This document shows, piece by piece, positions 12,107 through 22,020 of a DNA stretch of 64,000 bases. Location: positions 33,078,991-33,142,990 of the forward strand of contig CM023535.1 in assembly GCA_013350335.1 (NCBI GenBank), read 5' to 3'. A program made the position numbers and the translations under genes. The notes under the pieces are model-generated. The model was not told the origin of the DNA. It saw only the letters and a program-made list of their open reading frames with translations, and searched no databases. How positions within the stretch are numbered: the first letter of the stretch is position 1; each line of letters opens with the position of its first letter. This stretch comes from Chimonanthus salicifolius (taxonomy: Eukaryota; Streptophyta; Magnoliopsida; Laurales; Calycanthaceae).

Positions 12107-12540
12107 TCTATGGGGTGGTTGGGAAAGTTAATGCTAAAGTGTAAAGATAAGATAAGTTCTATCTTATTTTTTTCCCATCTTTTTCCATCTAACTCCCATT
12201 CCACTCTTTCCCTCTCTCTCACTCCCTCATGAACGTCCCTCACTAGGAAGAGAAGAGAAGAAAGGAAGCTAAGTAGAAAAAAAAGAGAAGGAGCTCAAGG
12301 ACAGAAGAAAAAAAAAAAAAAGGAATTTGGAGGGAGTTCACTCTAAGATTAAGGTCATCATCTTCCTCTCATCATCTTTTCCTCTTTTCATCTCTCAAAT
12401 CCAAGCCTAACATGGCTGATTTTAAGGTTGGGAGTTGCCACCCTTGATCAAAGATCTTGACCTATCAAAGATCAAGAGGAAGGAGAGAGGAGGCTACGGA
12501 GATTGACGGGAGCGGCGGAAGTCGGAGGAGACGACGGATT

Positions 12541-14248
12541 GTGAGTATTTCTTAAACAAGAATTTTTGGATTTTTAGGGTTTGAGATTTGGGATTCATTT
12601 TGTAAATTTAATGGTGGCTAAATAATTTTGTGCCATGGATTTTAAATCCATCAAAATGGAAGGATGGAAAGTGGAGGAAACTCTAATGGATAGGTTAGGG
12701 TTAGGAAAAAAAAAAATGGACTAAGGGTTATATAATTAATGTATGATTTTTTTTTAGGGTTTTAAGGAATGGAGGATATGCAAAGTAATTTGGGCATTTT
12801 AATGATTTATTAGGGTTTATGAAGAATGGAAAACCATGGAGGATGGTTTAGGGTTTAAAATTTCTTGATTAAATGTGATTAAGTTTGAAGGGGTTTTATA
12901 AGAAAAATCATGGGAAAGAGGGTTTATGATTTTTTTAAGGAGTTAATGATTGAATGTAGTGATTTGTAAATGGATTTCATGACCTATTTGTGGGTAAACT
13001 TATGATTAATTTTGGTGTTATGTATGTGGGAAATGAATGAGGATTAGAATATTTAAATGGCTAAATTCTAGTGTTGTTATATTATGGTTAAGGAGACACC
13101 AATGGACCCATTTTGTGTGAACCAATTAAGGACTAAGATGAAGGTGTATGTATATGGATTAGTAAATGAGGAATATGGCATGATTAAAGGGGACATTCAT
13201 GGATTCCAAAAATGTAGTTTATGATGATAAAAAAATGATAAGTCAAATGTGTGATGGAACTAAGTGATGTATGTAGACTTGTTTGGCCTAAGGTTAATGT
13301 GTTTGTATATGATTAAATTAATGGAGTTTAGGTTCAATTAAGTGGCTGATTTAGTGATCTTGAGATATGGGTGATGGGTCATTAATGGACCTGAATCCAT
13401 GAATGAATTTTTAGACAAAGAAATGTATATAATTAAGTTAATGTTTAACTATAGGGGAGGTAGTGGCAAAACCGTAAATATTGATCAAAATGAAGCAACC
13501 CACTAAGATATGATGTATGGGCTTAGAAATGGTTAAAATATGGACTAATTATGTGTATGTAATAAGGTATTGGATATCGCGAGCGGTACGCGTGTCGGTA
13601 GCCGGATTATCGGACGAAGCCGAAAAAGGACGCGAGTCGGTATTCGGTAGGATTCCTACCTATTTGTAAGCCATGGATGTGTGATGGTATTTTTGTCATA
13701 TTTTATTGATTTTGGTATTTATCTTATGATGGGTTTTTACAATTATGGATGCTATGTTTAAGATGGATTTTATTTAATGGCTATGAACTATGATTAAGGT
13801 TATGCATTATAAATTAAGGCTATGTATGATATCTTAAGGTTATGAGTTATAAATAGTACATAGCATAATGCATTACATCTCATGCATGGCATGGGCCGAA
13901 AAAAATAAACAAACCGGAGTCCATGCTCCGTCGGGGCGACCGAGAACAGGCATGGGGACACCTTGACGAGGCTTTGCCGTCAAGGGGGATATTTTGCGGT
14001 TGGACATATCTTGACGAGGTTTTTCCGTCAAGAGGGATATGACAGTATATGGCAGGAATGATGGGTGGGATTCATAACATTGACACCCATGGCATATCAT
14101 TTACTTATATTTCAGTATATGGTGGTTTATAGTTTTCACTGTGTTATTATCTGTATGTGGTTATTACTAACCCATGTGCTAGCCCTACTCGGAATCCTAC
14201 TGGGCGCGTTGTTCTAACGCCCTACTTCTACCCTAGCTGACGATGCAG
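12541..14248 (+). other. Candidate LTR intron in LTR D
   Basis: A GTGAGT donor-like site at 12541 follows a purine-rich segment. At the far end, GTTCTAACGCCC supplies a CTAAC branch-point consensus, then CTTCTACCCTAG, then GATGCAG|G with CAG at 14246-14248. The same sites are in both LTRs of element L. Inferred by comparison. Confidence 0.4.
13961..14033 (+). other. Pair of CTTGACG...CGTCAAG hairpins in LTR D
   Basis: Stem 1 (13961-13985) pairs CCTTGACG with CGTCAAGG. Stem 2 (14009-14033) pairs TCTTGACG with CGTCAAGA, so the outer pair changes from C-G to T-A while pairing is kept. Homologous stems in LTRs A and C use CTTGATA/TATCAAG, and those in G and H2 use CTTGATG/CATCAAG. Confidence 0.7.
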
Positions 14249-14721
14249 GAGATGGCGGACCGGAAGGGCGAGACGGAAGCCAAGCTTAGGAGCTTGGGGA
14301 GGCGGATTAATTATTTTGTTTTAATTCATTTTGGAAAAGATGTATTTGTATAGTTAGCTTGTCGGAAATGTAATAATTTAGGTAGTTTGCTATGTTTAGG
14401 TATTATTTTGGATAATACAGTATAATGGCATTTTCGTAATTAATTGGGTATTTCTTCCCTGGTATCAGAAGAACTGGTAAGATAGTTCTATGATCATCCG
14501 CACTTATTTTTATGTTCCATGAGCTTACTTGCTACGCGTGAACCGTACTCGTGGACTTATGTTCCACGCACGCGTAGGGTTGGCCAGTTAAGGGCTGGGC
14601 TTTAGAAGCTCGGAACTTAACTCGCGTCGTGACGTCCGCGCCCTTTGTCACTTTTATTTTAAAAAAAAAAAAGAAAAAAAAAAGTACTCTGATTTTACGG
14701 TGAAAAGGGGCGGGCGTTACA

Positions 14722-15138
14722 ATTTCAAGAGGGAGTGTCCACAAAACAATAGACCTCCTCACTCCAGGGGTTTTTTCTGTCCTCCAGCTCGACCAGCTCA
14801 ATCTCAAGCATCCAGAGCACATAACCAGATAGGACGGGCACCAATTTCGACAGGATCTGGACGGTTATATACTTTGGTTCCTCTTCTAGAGACAGCAGAT
14901 CATTCGGTGATTCAAGTTATGGCAGTAGTTCGTAGTTCATATGCCTTTGCATTATTTGATTCAGGAGCATCCCACTCCTTTATATCTGTTACCTTCATAT
15001 CTACTACTGGTACTCTAGTACAACAATTGTCCACTACACTTACTATTGTATCCCCTATTGGAGATACATTATTGGGCCTGATCTGCACTTTCGTAGACAC
15101 TGAACTTGCTAGGTTCAGATTTAAATTCAACTATCTGT
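14722..15138 (+). pseudogene. Element C gag end and protease, truncated
   Basis: Continues element C after solo LTR D. It holds the end of the CCHC knuckle (FKRECPQ), the proline/serine-rich linker and the aspartic protease start with [13 protein letters not shown], with the catalytic DSG motif intact. The frame is open from 14700 to 15158 but ends near LARFRFKFNYL, where the intact polyprotein continues toward reverse transcriptase. There the plus-strand sequence stops and minus-strand integrase sequence begins. No reverse transcriptase, RNase H or 3' LTR of element C follows. Confidence 0.88.
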
Positions 15139-15428
15139 TCCGTGGTCTATGCAAGTAGCTTAGGTCCAATAAGTGCACGCTCATCGGCCTCTGTCCAATA
15201 CATTGGTGATCTACAGGGTCTACCATACAACGCCTCAAATGAAACCATCTTGAGGCTTGCCTGGTAAATGTTGTTGTATGAGAACTCGACTAGTGGTAAA
15301 TGATCTTCCCAACCACCCTTGAAGTCTAACATGCAAGCTCTCATCATATCCTCCAATGTTTGTATTGTCCTCTCTGACTGACCGTCAGTCTGTGGATGGA
15401 AACCTTTGTTGATCAACAAGGTTACACC
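15139..15428 (-). pseudogene. Integrase fragment joined in inverted orientation
   Basis: On the minus strand this encodes [19 protein letters not shown], then TIQTLEDM and [20 protein letters not shown], then YGRPCRSP. This matches residues about 1232-1322 of the intact polyprotein, including the catalytic Glu of the DDE triad in GQSER. At the right end, near 15428, it passes directly into LTR-like sequence. The left end meets element C's protease at a shared ATCTG. It is a relic of a different element from C, in opposite orientation. Confidence 0.85.
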
Positions 15429-16260
15429 TTTCTTCTCTTCTTCTTCCAAGTTTTTTATTCTTCTTTCTTTCCTTGGTGTGGGATGGTGGTGAAGAGCAAG
15501 CGAGGAATAGAATGAAATGGGAGAGAATGAAAAGAAAACCATCTTATCCCAAGGCTTGCTTAAACTACACTTCACCCTTAATTTTCCCACCAACTACATA
15601 AGATATTTTTTATGCTTTATGCTTTATGGTTTATGGTTTATGGTGGTTGGGATAAACTCCACCAAGCCAATGTTTTTGGCTTCTTAAGATGAAAAGGTTT
15701 AGTTTTCCATCTTTTGACCCCTTTGACCACCTTTTAAATAATTTAATCATTTAATTAATTAGTTAATTACCTTAGGTTAATTAATTCTCACTTAACCTAA
15801 TTTCATTATTCTACCCATGGTTGATCAAGTCAACCATGGTGGCCGGCCCCACCAATCCTTGGTCCACACGCCACCTCATTTGATGAGGTGGAGCTGGGTC
15901 CCAATCGGCCATGTCACCTTGGTCAATTCATCACCAACTTAGGTGATTTAAATTTAATTAAATCCATTACTCTTATTGGATCACCATTGGGCCCATGGCC
16001 CAATTAAATTCACCCTTACCCATTTACCTTAGAGCTTACATTATCTTGACCCATTGGGTCCCAAATGGGTATTGGGCCCAATTTGACCATCCTTGACCCT
16101 TTAAATGAATTTAAATCCAAATCCATATCCATTGGGCCATACTTGGGCCTTTGTCCATATTTTGATCCATTCACCATTTATTCCATCAAATTTCCAATTT
16201 CCACCATTAAAATAAATAATATCCACATTTATATTGATTTAAAAAGTCCGGGCTATTACA
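15429..16260 (-). mobile_element. Truncated LTR E, minus orientation
   Basis: The 5' part, in its own sense, of an LTR. It ends on the plus strand with GTCCGGGCTATTACA at 16260, the complement of TGTAATAGCCCGG, and closely resembles the 3' LTR start of element J (59646). It contains the CCATGGTTGA...TCAACCATGG hairpin (15815-15839) and the GACCCATTGGGTC palindrome. The other end is missing, because the integrase relic joins it near 15429. The bases to its right (cttga, 16261-16265) would be one TSD copy, with no partner found. Confidence 0.8.
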
Positions 16261-16640
16261 CTTGATGAGGTGGATTTGGGTCCTACTTGGCCATGTCAAT
16301 CACATGCCACCTCATACACATGCCACCTCACTTGATGAGGTGGATCCCATGTCTTGGGTCTTAACTGGGTACATGACCAGATTAAAATCAATTCCTTACC
16401 CATTTACCTTAAACATCAATTCATCTTAACCCATTACGTCCCAATTGGGTATTTACCCCAATTAACTACATTTACCCAATTAATTAGAGTCAAAGTCTAT
16501 CCATGATCCGTTGGGTCATAATTGTGCCATTGCCCCATTCTTACCCATCTAACCTTCATTCCGTCTATAAAACTTAAATTTAATAATTAAAATAGATAAT
16601 ACCCAATATAATAATGCATTTGAAAACCCGGGATGTCACA
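16261..16640 (-). mobile_element. LTR fragment of a minus-strand element
   Basis: The last 380 bp, on the plus strand, of an LTR ending CCCGGGATGTCACA. It is followed by AT-rich sequence with CCCTCTTTTGG, the complement of a polypurine tract, and then internal coding sequence. It is therefore the 3' LTR of the element whose integrase end lies at 16641-17230. The rest of the LTR is replaced by LTR E. Confidence 0.8.
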
Positions 16641-17230
16641 ATATTACCCTCTTTTGGAATTTTCATCCCGAAAATCGAGCGAAGTAGGGTTTCAAACAAC
16701 TCATACGAAAAGTTCAGGATGAGCTGCTCTCATTTCTGATTCAAGTTCCTAGGTGGCTTCCTCATTACCATGTCGATCCGATTCCACCTCGATGAACTGA
16801 ATGGCTCGGTTCCGTAATACCCACTTTTGGATTGGGAACGGTCCCACAAATCTAGGCGACAGTTTCCTTTTCTTTCCAAATCTCACATGTCCTTTTCGTG
16901 GCGAGACCTTAAAAAAACAACAAGTCTCCCACGTCAAACTCAAGGAATCTCCTTCTCTTGTCTGCATAGCTCTTCTGATGACTCTGAACAGTGAGCAGAT
17001 GTTTTTGTATTAACTTAATTTGTTCCGTGGTCTCTATAACTGGCTCGGGTCCAATAAGTGCAGGCTCACCGGTCACTGTCCAACACACTGGTGATCAACA
17101 GGGTCTACCATACAACGCCTCGAATGGAGCCATCTGAGGCTTGCCTGGTAACTGTTGTTGTAAGAGAACTCAACCAGTGGTAAGTGATCCTCCCATTCAC
17201 CTTTGAAGTCTAACATACATGCTCTCAGCA
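16641..17230 (-). pseudogene. 3' end of a gag-pol relic (integrase C-terminus, chromodomain-like end)
   Basis: Minus-strand internal sequence from the polypurine tract inward. It encodes the chromodomain-like end (RNRAIQF...RHGNEEAT), the basic [14 protein letters not shown] segment and [20 protein letters not shown]. Compared with the intact polyprotein, about 65 residues are missing between GPFPI and VLRNRAIQF (residues about 1393-1458), apparently an in-frame deletion. It is also broken by frame shifts. It ends at 17230 where the LTR of element H1 begins; cagca (17226-17230) is that element's left TSD. Confidence 0.85.
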
Positions 17231-17236
17231 TGTAAC
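17231..17236 (-). mobile_element. First six bases of the H1 3' LTR
   Basis: TGTAAC. The next five-base step is duplicated (gtaac at 17232-17236 and 20812-20816) because solo LTR F inserted here. Removing F and one TSD copy gives an unbroken LTR start, TGTAACGCCC, directly after the integrase relic. Confidence 0.8.
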
Positions 17237-18719
17237 TGTAACACCCCAATTTCTCAATGAAGTGGAAAATTACCAAAATGCCCCTGAGTTGTTAAATTAA
17301 TTAGTTTGTGATGTTAAGTAAGGAAATAGTCGGGCCCATTGCTCAAATTAAAATCATATGAGCATATTATGAATGTTAAGTTTGATTGGTTGGGTAATTT
17401 TCATCATTTGGGTCAAAAATAGCTAAATGGGTCAAAGGGCCCAAATGGGACCCATCGGGTCAAAATGGATGATTTGACCGTTTTATGAACTTAAATTAAA
17501 TGGGGTTAGGCTAATTTGATTGGAAATCAAGTAGAGAAGAAATGGGTAGGCTTGATCCATATGTTAAAACCATTTACAAATGACCAAAATACCATAATTG
17601 GGTCATGGAGACAAAAACGGGTCAAGGAGCTAAAAGTGGACCCAACGGGTCGAGTTGACTATTGTTGACCGTGTGGACCCTCAAAGGAGCTAAAACACGA
17701 GTTAAATCAGTTGAGTGGGACTGAGGTGAGTTGGAATTAAATCAAGTTATGAGTCAACTCATGTGCATTAAATGAAATGCATTAAGTATGTGAGTTGGGT
17801 GAGTTGAAATGGAAATTTAAATGATCTTGAGTTGAGTGAGTCAAAAGGGAAATTAAAGGGGCTGTAAATCAGTGAGTCTAATGGGAATTGGAAGAGGTTG
17901 GCTGGTCTCAAACCAACCAAAACAAGTCCCACACGTTGGAGACTTGTTTTGGTGAGTTTCATGGTGAATATTAAATGTAAATACATGGGTTTGAGGTGAG
18001 TTGCTTGGGAAGCTGTATGGCTGCATGGGCAGCTGCCAAGGGGTGCCTTGGCTGGCACCCAATGCCCACCGTTTTGTGCAAGAAGTTAGGAGGGAATTGA
18101 GAGGTTTTGGGGGCTGAATTACAAAAACAATAAGCACCCATGATTGGCCGATTTTAATCATTGTGAAAGCCTTACAATCCTATCTCTTTCTCCTTCTCTC
18201 CAATTGGTGTTCTCGGCTGGAACAGCAGAGGCTTTTGGTACCAAATATTCAAGCATACAACCAGCAAGGAATTAAGGAAGCAAGGATTAAAAGTCAAGAG
18301 CAAAAGGCAAAGGAAAGTGGTAAGTTTTTCCCATTGATTTATGTTTAATAAAATGGGTAAAATAAGACATGATTCGGCCATGTGATGGTCAAATCTATCA
18401 AAGGGTTAAAGTATGATTTTTTATGCCCAATTAGATGGAAAACATGGACATAAGGTTCGGCCACTTTGGATGGCCGAACCCCATGAAATATTATGGTTAA
18501 TCTTGATGGTTTTGTAAGATTTAAACCATGCAAGTATAGGACTGATTTTGGAGGTTTAAGATACATACTTTGGAAAGATTGAAAGCATGGATTTGAACGT
18601 CATAATTTGGCCATGCTATGGCCGAATTTGACAAGGGTCTAAACCATGTAAGAGATGGCTTGGTTTTCATGTTTTGAAACATGAAAACCATGGATTTTGT
18701 GGACTGTTTTTGATAGTTT

Positions 18720-19255
18720 TTGGAAATTAAAACCCTATGAAAATGGGCTAATTTTTGAATGGTTTCTTTGAAAGTTAAAATATGATTTTAATATACTGTT
18801 ATTACATGATTATCTGAGGTTTAAAAACAGTAAACATAGCCATTGGGTTCGGCCACCATGGAGGGCCGAACCCCATGCAAAAGAATGTTGGTTTTCATGT
18901 AAACCATAGACTTTTTATGGACTGTTTTGGATGGTTTCTTTGAGAGTTAAAACCTGATATTAATATACTGTTTATACATGATTATCTGAGGTTTAAAAAC
19001 AGTAAACATAACCATTGGGTTCGGCCACCATGGAGGGCCGAACCCCATGTAAAAGAATGTTGGTTTCATGTTGGAAAAACATGTAAACCATAGACTTTTT
19101 ATGGACTGTTTTTGTATGGTTTTTGAAAGTTAAAACCTGATATTAATATACTGTTTATACATGATTATTAGAGGTCTAAAAACAGTAAGAATAACCATTG
19201 GGTTCGGCCACCATGGAGGGCCGAACCCCATGTAAAAGAGGGTCGGTGTTCATGT
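18720..19255 (+). repeat. Three tandem units of about 175 bp in LTR F, each with a hairpin
   Basis: Units share GATATTAATATACTG, TGATTATCTGAGGT and the hairpin GGGTTCGGCCACC - ATGGAGGGCCGAACCCC. The hairpins fall at about 18845, 19018 and 19200. This is direct evidence that at least some hairpin copies multiply by local duplication. Confidence 0.85.
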
Positions 19256-19960
19256 TGGAAAACATGGAAACCATAGACCTTTGTGGTCTGTTTTTGGGAG
19301 ATTTTTATGTGATAAGGTTATTGATTTTGGGTTGGCCATGGGATGGCTAAACCATGGGTTTAATATGGCTAAGGGGTAGAGCCAATTAGTATTTAAACAA
19401 AGGACATCATTGAGCAAAGAACCATAAGGGTTCAGCCATGAGTATGGCCGAACCCCATGGACTATTTTCATGGGCCATTTTATGGATGTATGTGTGATTA
19501 AAAATGGAATTATGCTTGCTGTTTTGGTCGTCCAAAACATGACTGAACCATGTTAAGGTTACGGTTAAGGTTGTAGAGCTTAATCAAGGTATTGGTGGCA
19601 ATGGCATGTTTGTAAATAAGGGTCACAACCATGAGTTGGTATTTGTGGACTTAGACTTAAAAATGGGAATCAAATAAAGAAAGGGATTAAAGTTGGTCCA
19701 TGATTTATGTGAATAAGGTGACGGATCCCTGTGACGGTGCACGACTGCGAGCGGTGACCGGATAAAGCCTAAGAAAGAACGGACGCTGAAGTGATTCTTC
19801 AGTAGGCTTCCTACCTACTTGTAACCACAGTTTTTACCCAGTTTTTCTTATGATACTCTTGTTTTAATATATGTGTTTCAAATGATATATTATGCATTAA
19901 CAAATGACATACAGGCATTGGCATCTCATGCATAGTCATGGGATAATGAATGAAGTTCTA

Positions 19961-20226
19961 CAGTGATGGCTACAAATGTACATGATGGGGGTTGCTCATT
20001 GCATGTACATATTTTATAGAAGAGATGAAAGTGTGTTGTAATTTATCTTGTCGGTGCAAGGCACGTCAAGTGATGGCTACAAATGTGCATGATGGGGGTT
20101 GCTCATTGCATATACATAGAAGAGATGAAAATGTGTTGTAATTTACCTTGTCGGTGCAAGGCACGTCAAGTGATGGCTATGAAAGTACATAATGGGGGAT
20201 GCCCATTGCATGTGCATATTTCATAG
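19961..20226 (+). repeat. Tandem repeat of about 107 bp in LTR F
   Basis: About two and a half copies of a unit beginning GTGATGGCTACAAATGT and ending GGTGCAAGGCACGTCAA. Each contains a short inverted pair (GTACAT...ATGTAC) and a degenerate CTTGTCG...CGTCAAG stem. Confidence 0.85.
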
Positions 20227-20811
20227 CATTGTTTTAACTGTTTTTAATGATCATGTATTATGATATATATGCATGTTTTATATGCTGACATGTGGTAGCC
20301 TTGATTCGGGAACCTACTGGGCGCGTTGATCTAACGCCCTAATTTTATCCTCAGAAGAGATTGCAGGTACAAGCAAAGGGAAAGGAAAGGTCGTTGACCG
20401 GGAGGGGAGCCAAGCCTAAGTGCTTGAATGAAGGACTGAACTACTTTATATTACTGTCTTTTGAATACTTTTGTGGGACATGTAATAATTCACTACTTGC
20501 TATGGTTTGATTAGGTTGATAACATTTGGATGGTTGATCTATGTTAAATAATGTTTAAGACTGTTACTTGCTATCTGGTCTTTCTATTCCGCAATTAATC
20601 TAGGTTATTCCGCATGTTGATGTTAGTTCCATGTGTGATCCGTAATCATGGTCTAGTCCATGTACACATGGGTGGCCAGTTAATGTTCAGACTTGGGTAG
20701 TTTGAACTTAACTCGCGTCGTGACGCCGCCCGCTCTCTTTCGATGTTTTATTATAACTTAAAAAAAAAAAAAATTAGACTCTGAAATTCACGGAAAGGGT
20801 GGGGCGTTACA

Positions 20812-21340
20812 GTAACGCCCAACCCCTTTTTAGTCACCGAAAATCAGAGTCTATTATTTTTTTTTAATAAAAGAGTGAGAGAGAGCGGGACGCCACAACG
20901 CGAGCTAAGTCCGAACTTCCAAAGCCCGACCCTTAACTGGCCAACCATACGTGTACGTGGACCAAGTCCACTAAAACGGTTCACACGTACTCAAGTTAAA
21001 CTTGCAGAATAAAGCATAGATGCAGAATTATAATAGAATCCTAATTCTAATCCATTTTATATAGCAAGGTAATTCATTACTTAACAATGATTATCTTAAG
21101 TTTAAATATCCAAAATAACCATTCCAAACCATAGTAATTAATCTAAGTTATTACAGTCCGAATGCTACCTACTCAAATTACACTGTCCATGAATAATTTA
21201 AGTAAAAACGAAACTATAACATCCAAGCTCCTAAGCTTGGCCCCGATCACTTCCATCGTCTTGTCCATTTCTTGCTTCATCAATTAGGGTAGAAGTAAGG
21301 CGTTAGACAACACGCCTAGTAGGTACTCCAAGTAGGGTCA
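20812..21340 (-). mobile_element. H1 3' LTR, second segment
   Basis: Resumes after F (gtaac is the TSD). It carries the LTR-terminal features on the minus strand: a T tract at 20860-20871, CGCGAGCTAAGTC, and the conserved hairpin in the variant AGGCG...CGCCT (21298-21317). It is cut by solo LTR G with TSD ggtca at 21336-21340. Confidence 0.88.
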
Positions 21341-22020
21341 TGTAACGCCCTGCCCTCTTTCACTATGCCGAAACTCAGAGTCAATATTTTTTTTTTAAAT
21401 AAAGAGTGAAAAGGGAGCGGGACGTTACGACGCGAGCTAAGTCCAAGCTACCAAAGCCCGGCCCTTAACTGGCCAACCATACGTGTGGGTGGAACTAAGT
21501 CCACGAGAACGGTTCACACGTAATAAGTTAAGCTTGCGGAATGTAAACTTAATGCGGAATTATAATAGAGTCTATCCTACCAATTATTAAGTAGCAACGA
21601 AGTACATCACTTAATCAATAAATACCTTAACTTAGAATGTCCAAAAGTAAAGTCCAAACCATAGCAATAGTCTAAGTTATTACAGTCCAACGAGCTAATT
21701 ACTCAAATTACATTTCCATAAATGAAACTAGCTCCTCTAAGCTCCTAAGCTTGGCTCCGATCACGTCCTTCGCTTCCTCCATTTCCTGCGTCATCGTCTA
21801 AGATAGAAGTAGGGCGTTAGACAATGCACCCAGTAGATACTTCCGAGCAGGGTCAATACATGGATTAGTATAACAAAACACATAGATATAAGTATATCAA
21901 AACCATTCAAGTAAATGCCATGCCATGGGTGTCATATGCCATGAGTCCCACCCATCATCCATATCATCATCACATAACATCCCTCTTGATGGAAAACGCA
22001 CATCAAGGTACCCCCACAAA
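21341..22020 (-). mobile_element. Solo LTR G, first segment
   Basis: Starts TGTAACGCCCTGCC. G as a whole is 21341-22020, 26726-29541 and 33251-33857, about 4.1 kb of its own sequence, flanked by TSD ggtca (21336-21340 and 33858-33862). This segment holds the LTR-end half, with a CTTGATG...CATCAAG hairpin at 21985-22007. It is interrupted by the H2 block. Confidence 0.9.

Larger units (their letters stand above)
11570..14721 (+). mobile_element. Solo LTR D, plus orientation
   Basis: A 3152-bp LTR starting TGTAAAGTCTCGG and ending GGGGCGGGCGTTACA, flanked by the TSD atttc (11565-11569 and 14722-14726). It interrupts the CCHC knuckle of element C's gag. It is the closest relative in the window of the LTRs of complete element L and by eye is very similar over its whole length. 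That makes it a fairly recent member of the same family reduced to a solo LTR. It carries a TATA-like site (12098), a donor-like GTGAGT (12541), two CTTGACG hairpins (13961-14033) and the GGGCG...CGCCC hairpin (14202-14222). Confidence 0.95.
18320..20366 (+). other. Candidate LTR intron in LTR F
   Basis: The donor GTG|GTAAGT at 18318-18325 follows a purine-rich, exon-like segment. At the other end come GATCTAAC (branch-point-like), TTTTATCCTCAG (CAG at 20352-20354) and TTGCAG (20361-20366). Either AG could serve. Every GGTTCGGCC hairpin of this LTR lies between donor and acceptor. Confidence 0.45.
17237..20811 (+). mobile_element. Solo LTR F, plus orientation
   Basis: A 3575-bp LTR starting TGTAACACCCCAATTTCTCAATG and ending GTGGGGCGTTACA, with TSD gtaac on both sides. 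It is the same family as B, I and O. It contains GGTTCGGCC hairpins (18453 to about 19460), three tandem units of about 175 bp each bearing one hairpin (18720-19255), a second tandem repeat (19961-20226), the GGGCGCGTTGATCTAACGCCC-type hairpin near 20318-20338 and an A tract at 20760-20773. There is no internal region on either side. Confidence 0.95.

Noticed and set aside
15147..15593. A 148-codon minus-strand frame that joins LTR-like sequence to an integrase piece
   Set aside because: It crosses a rearrangement boundary near 15428. The N-terminal half is LTR sequence read by chance, so it is not a gene.
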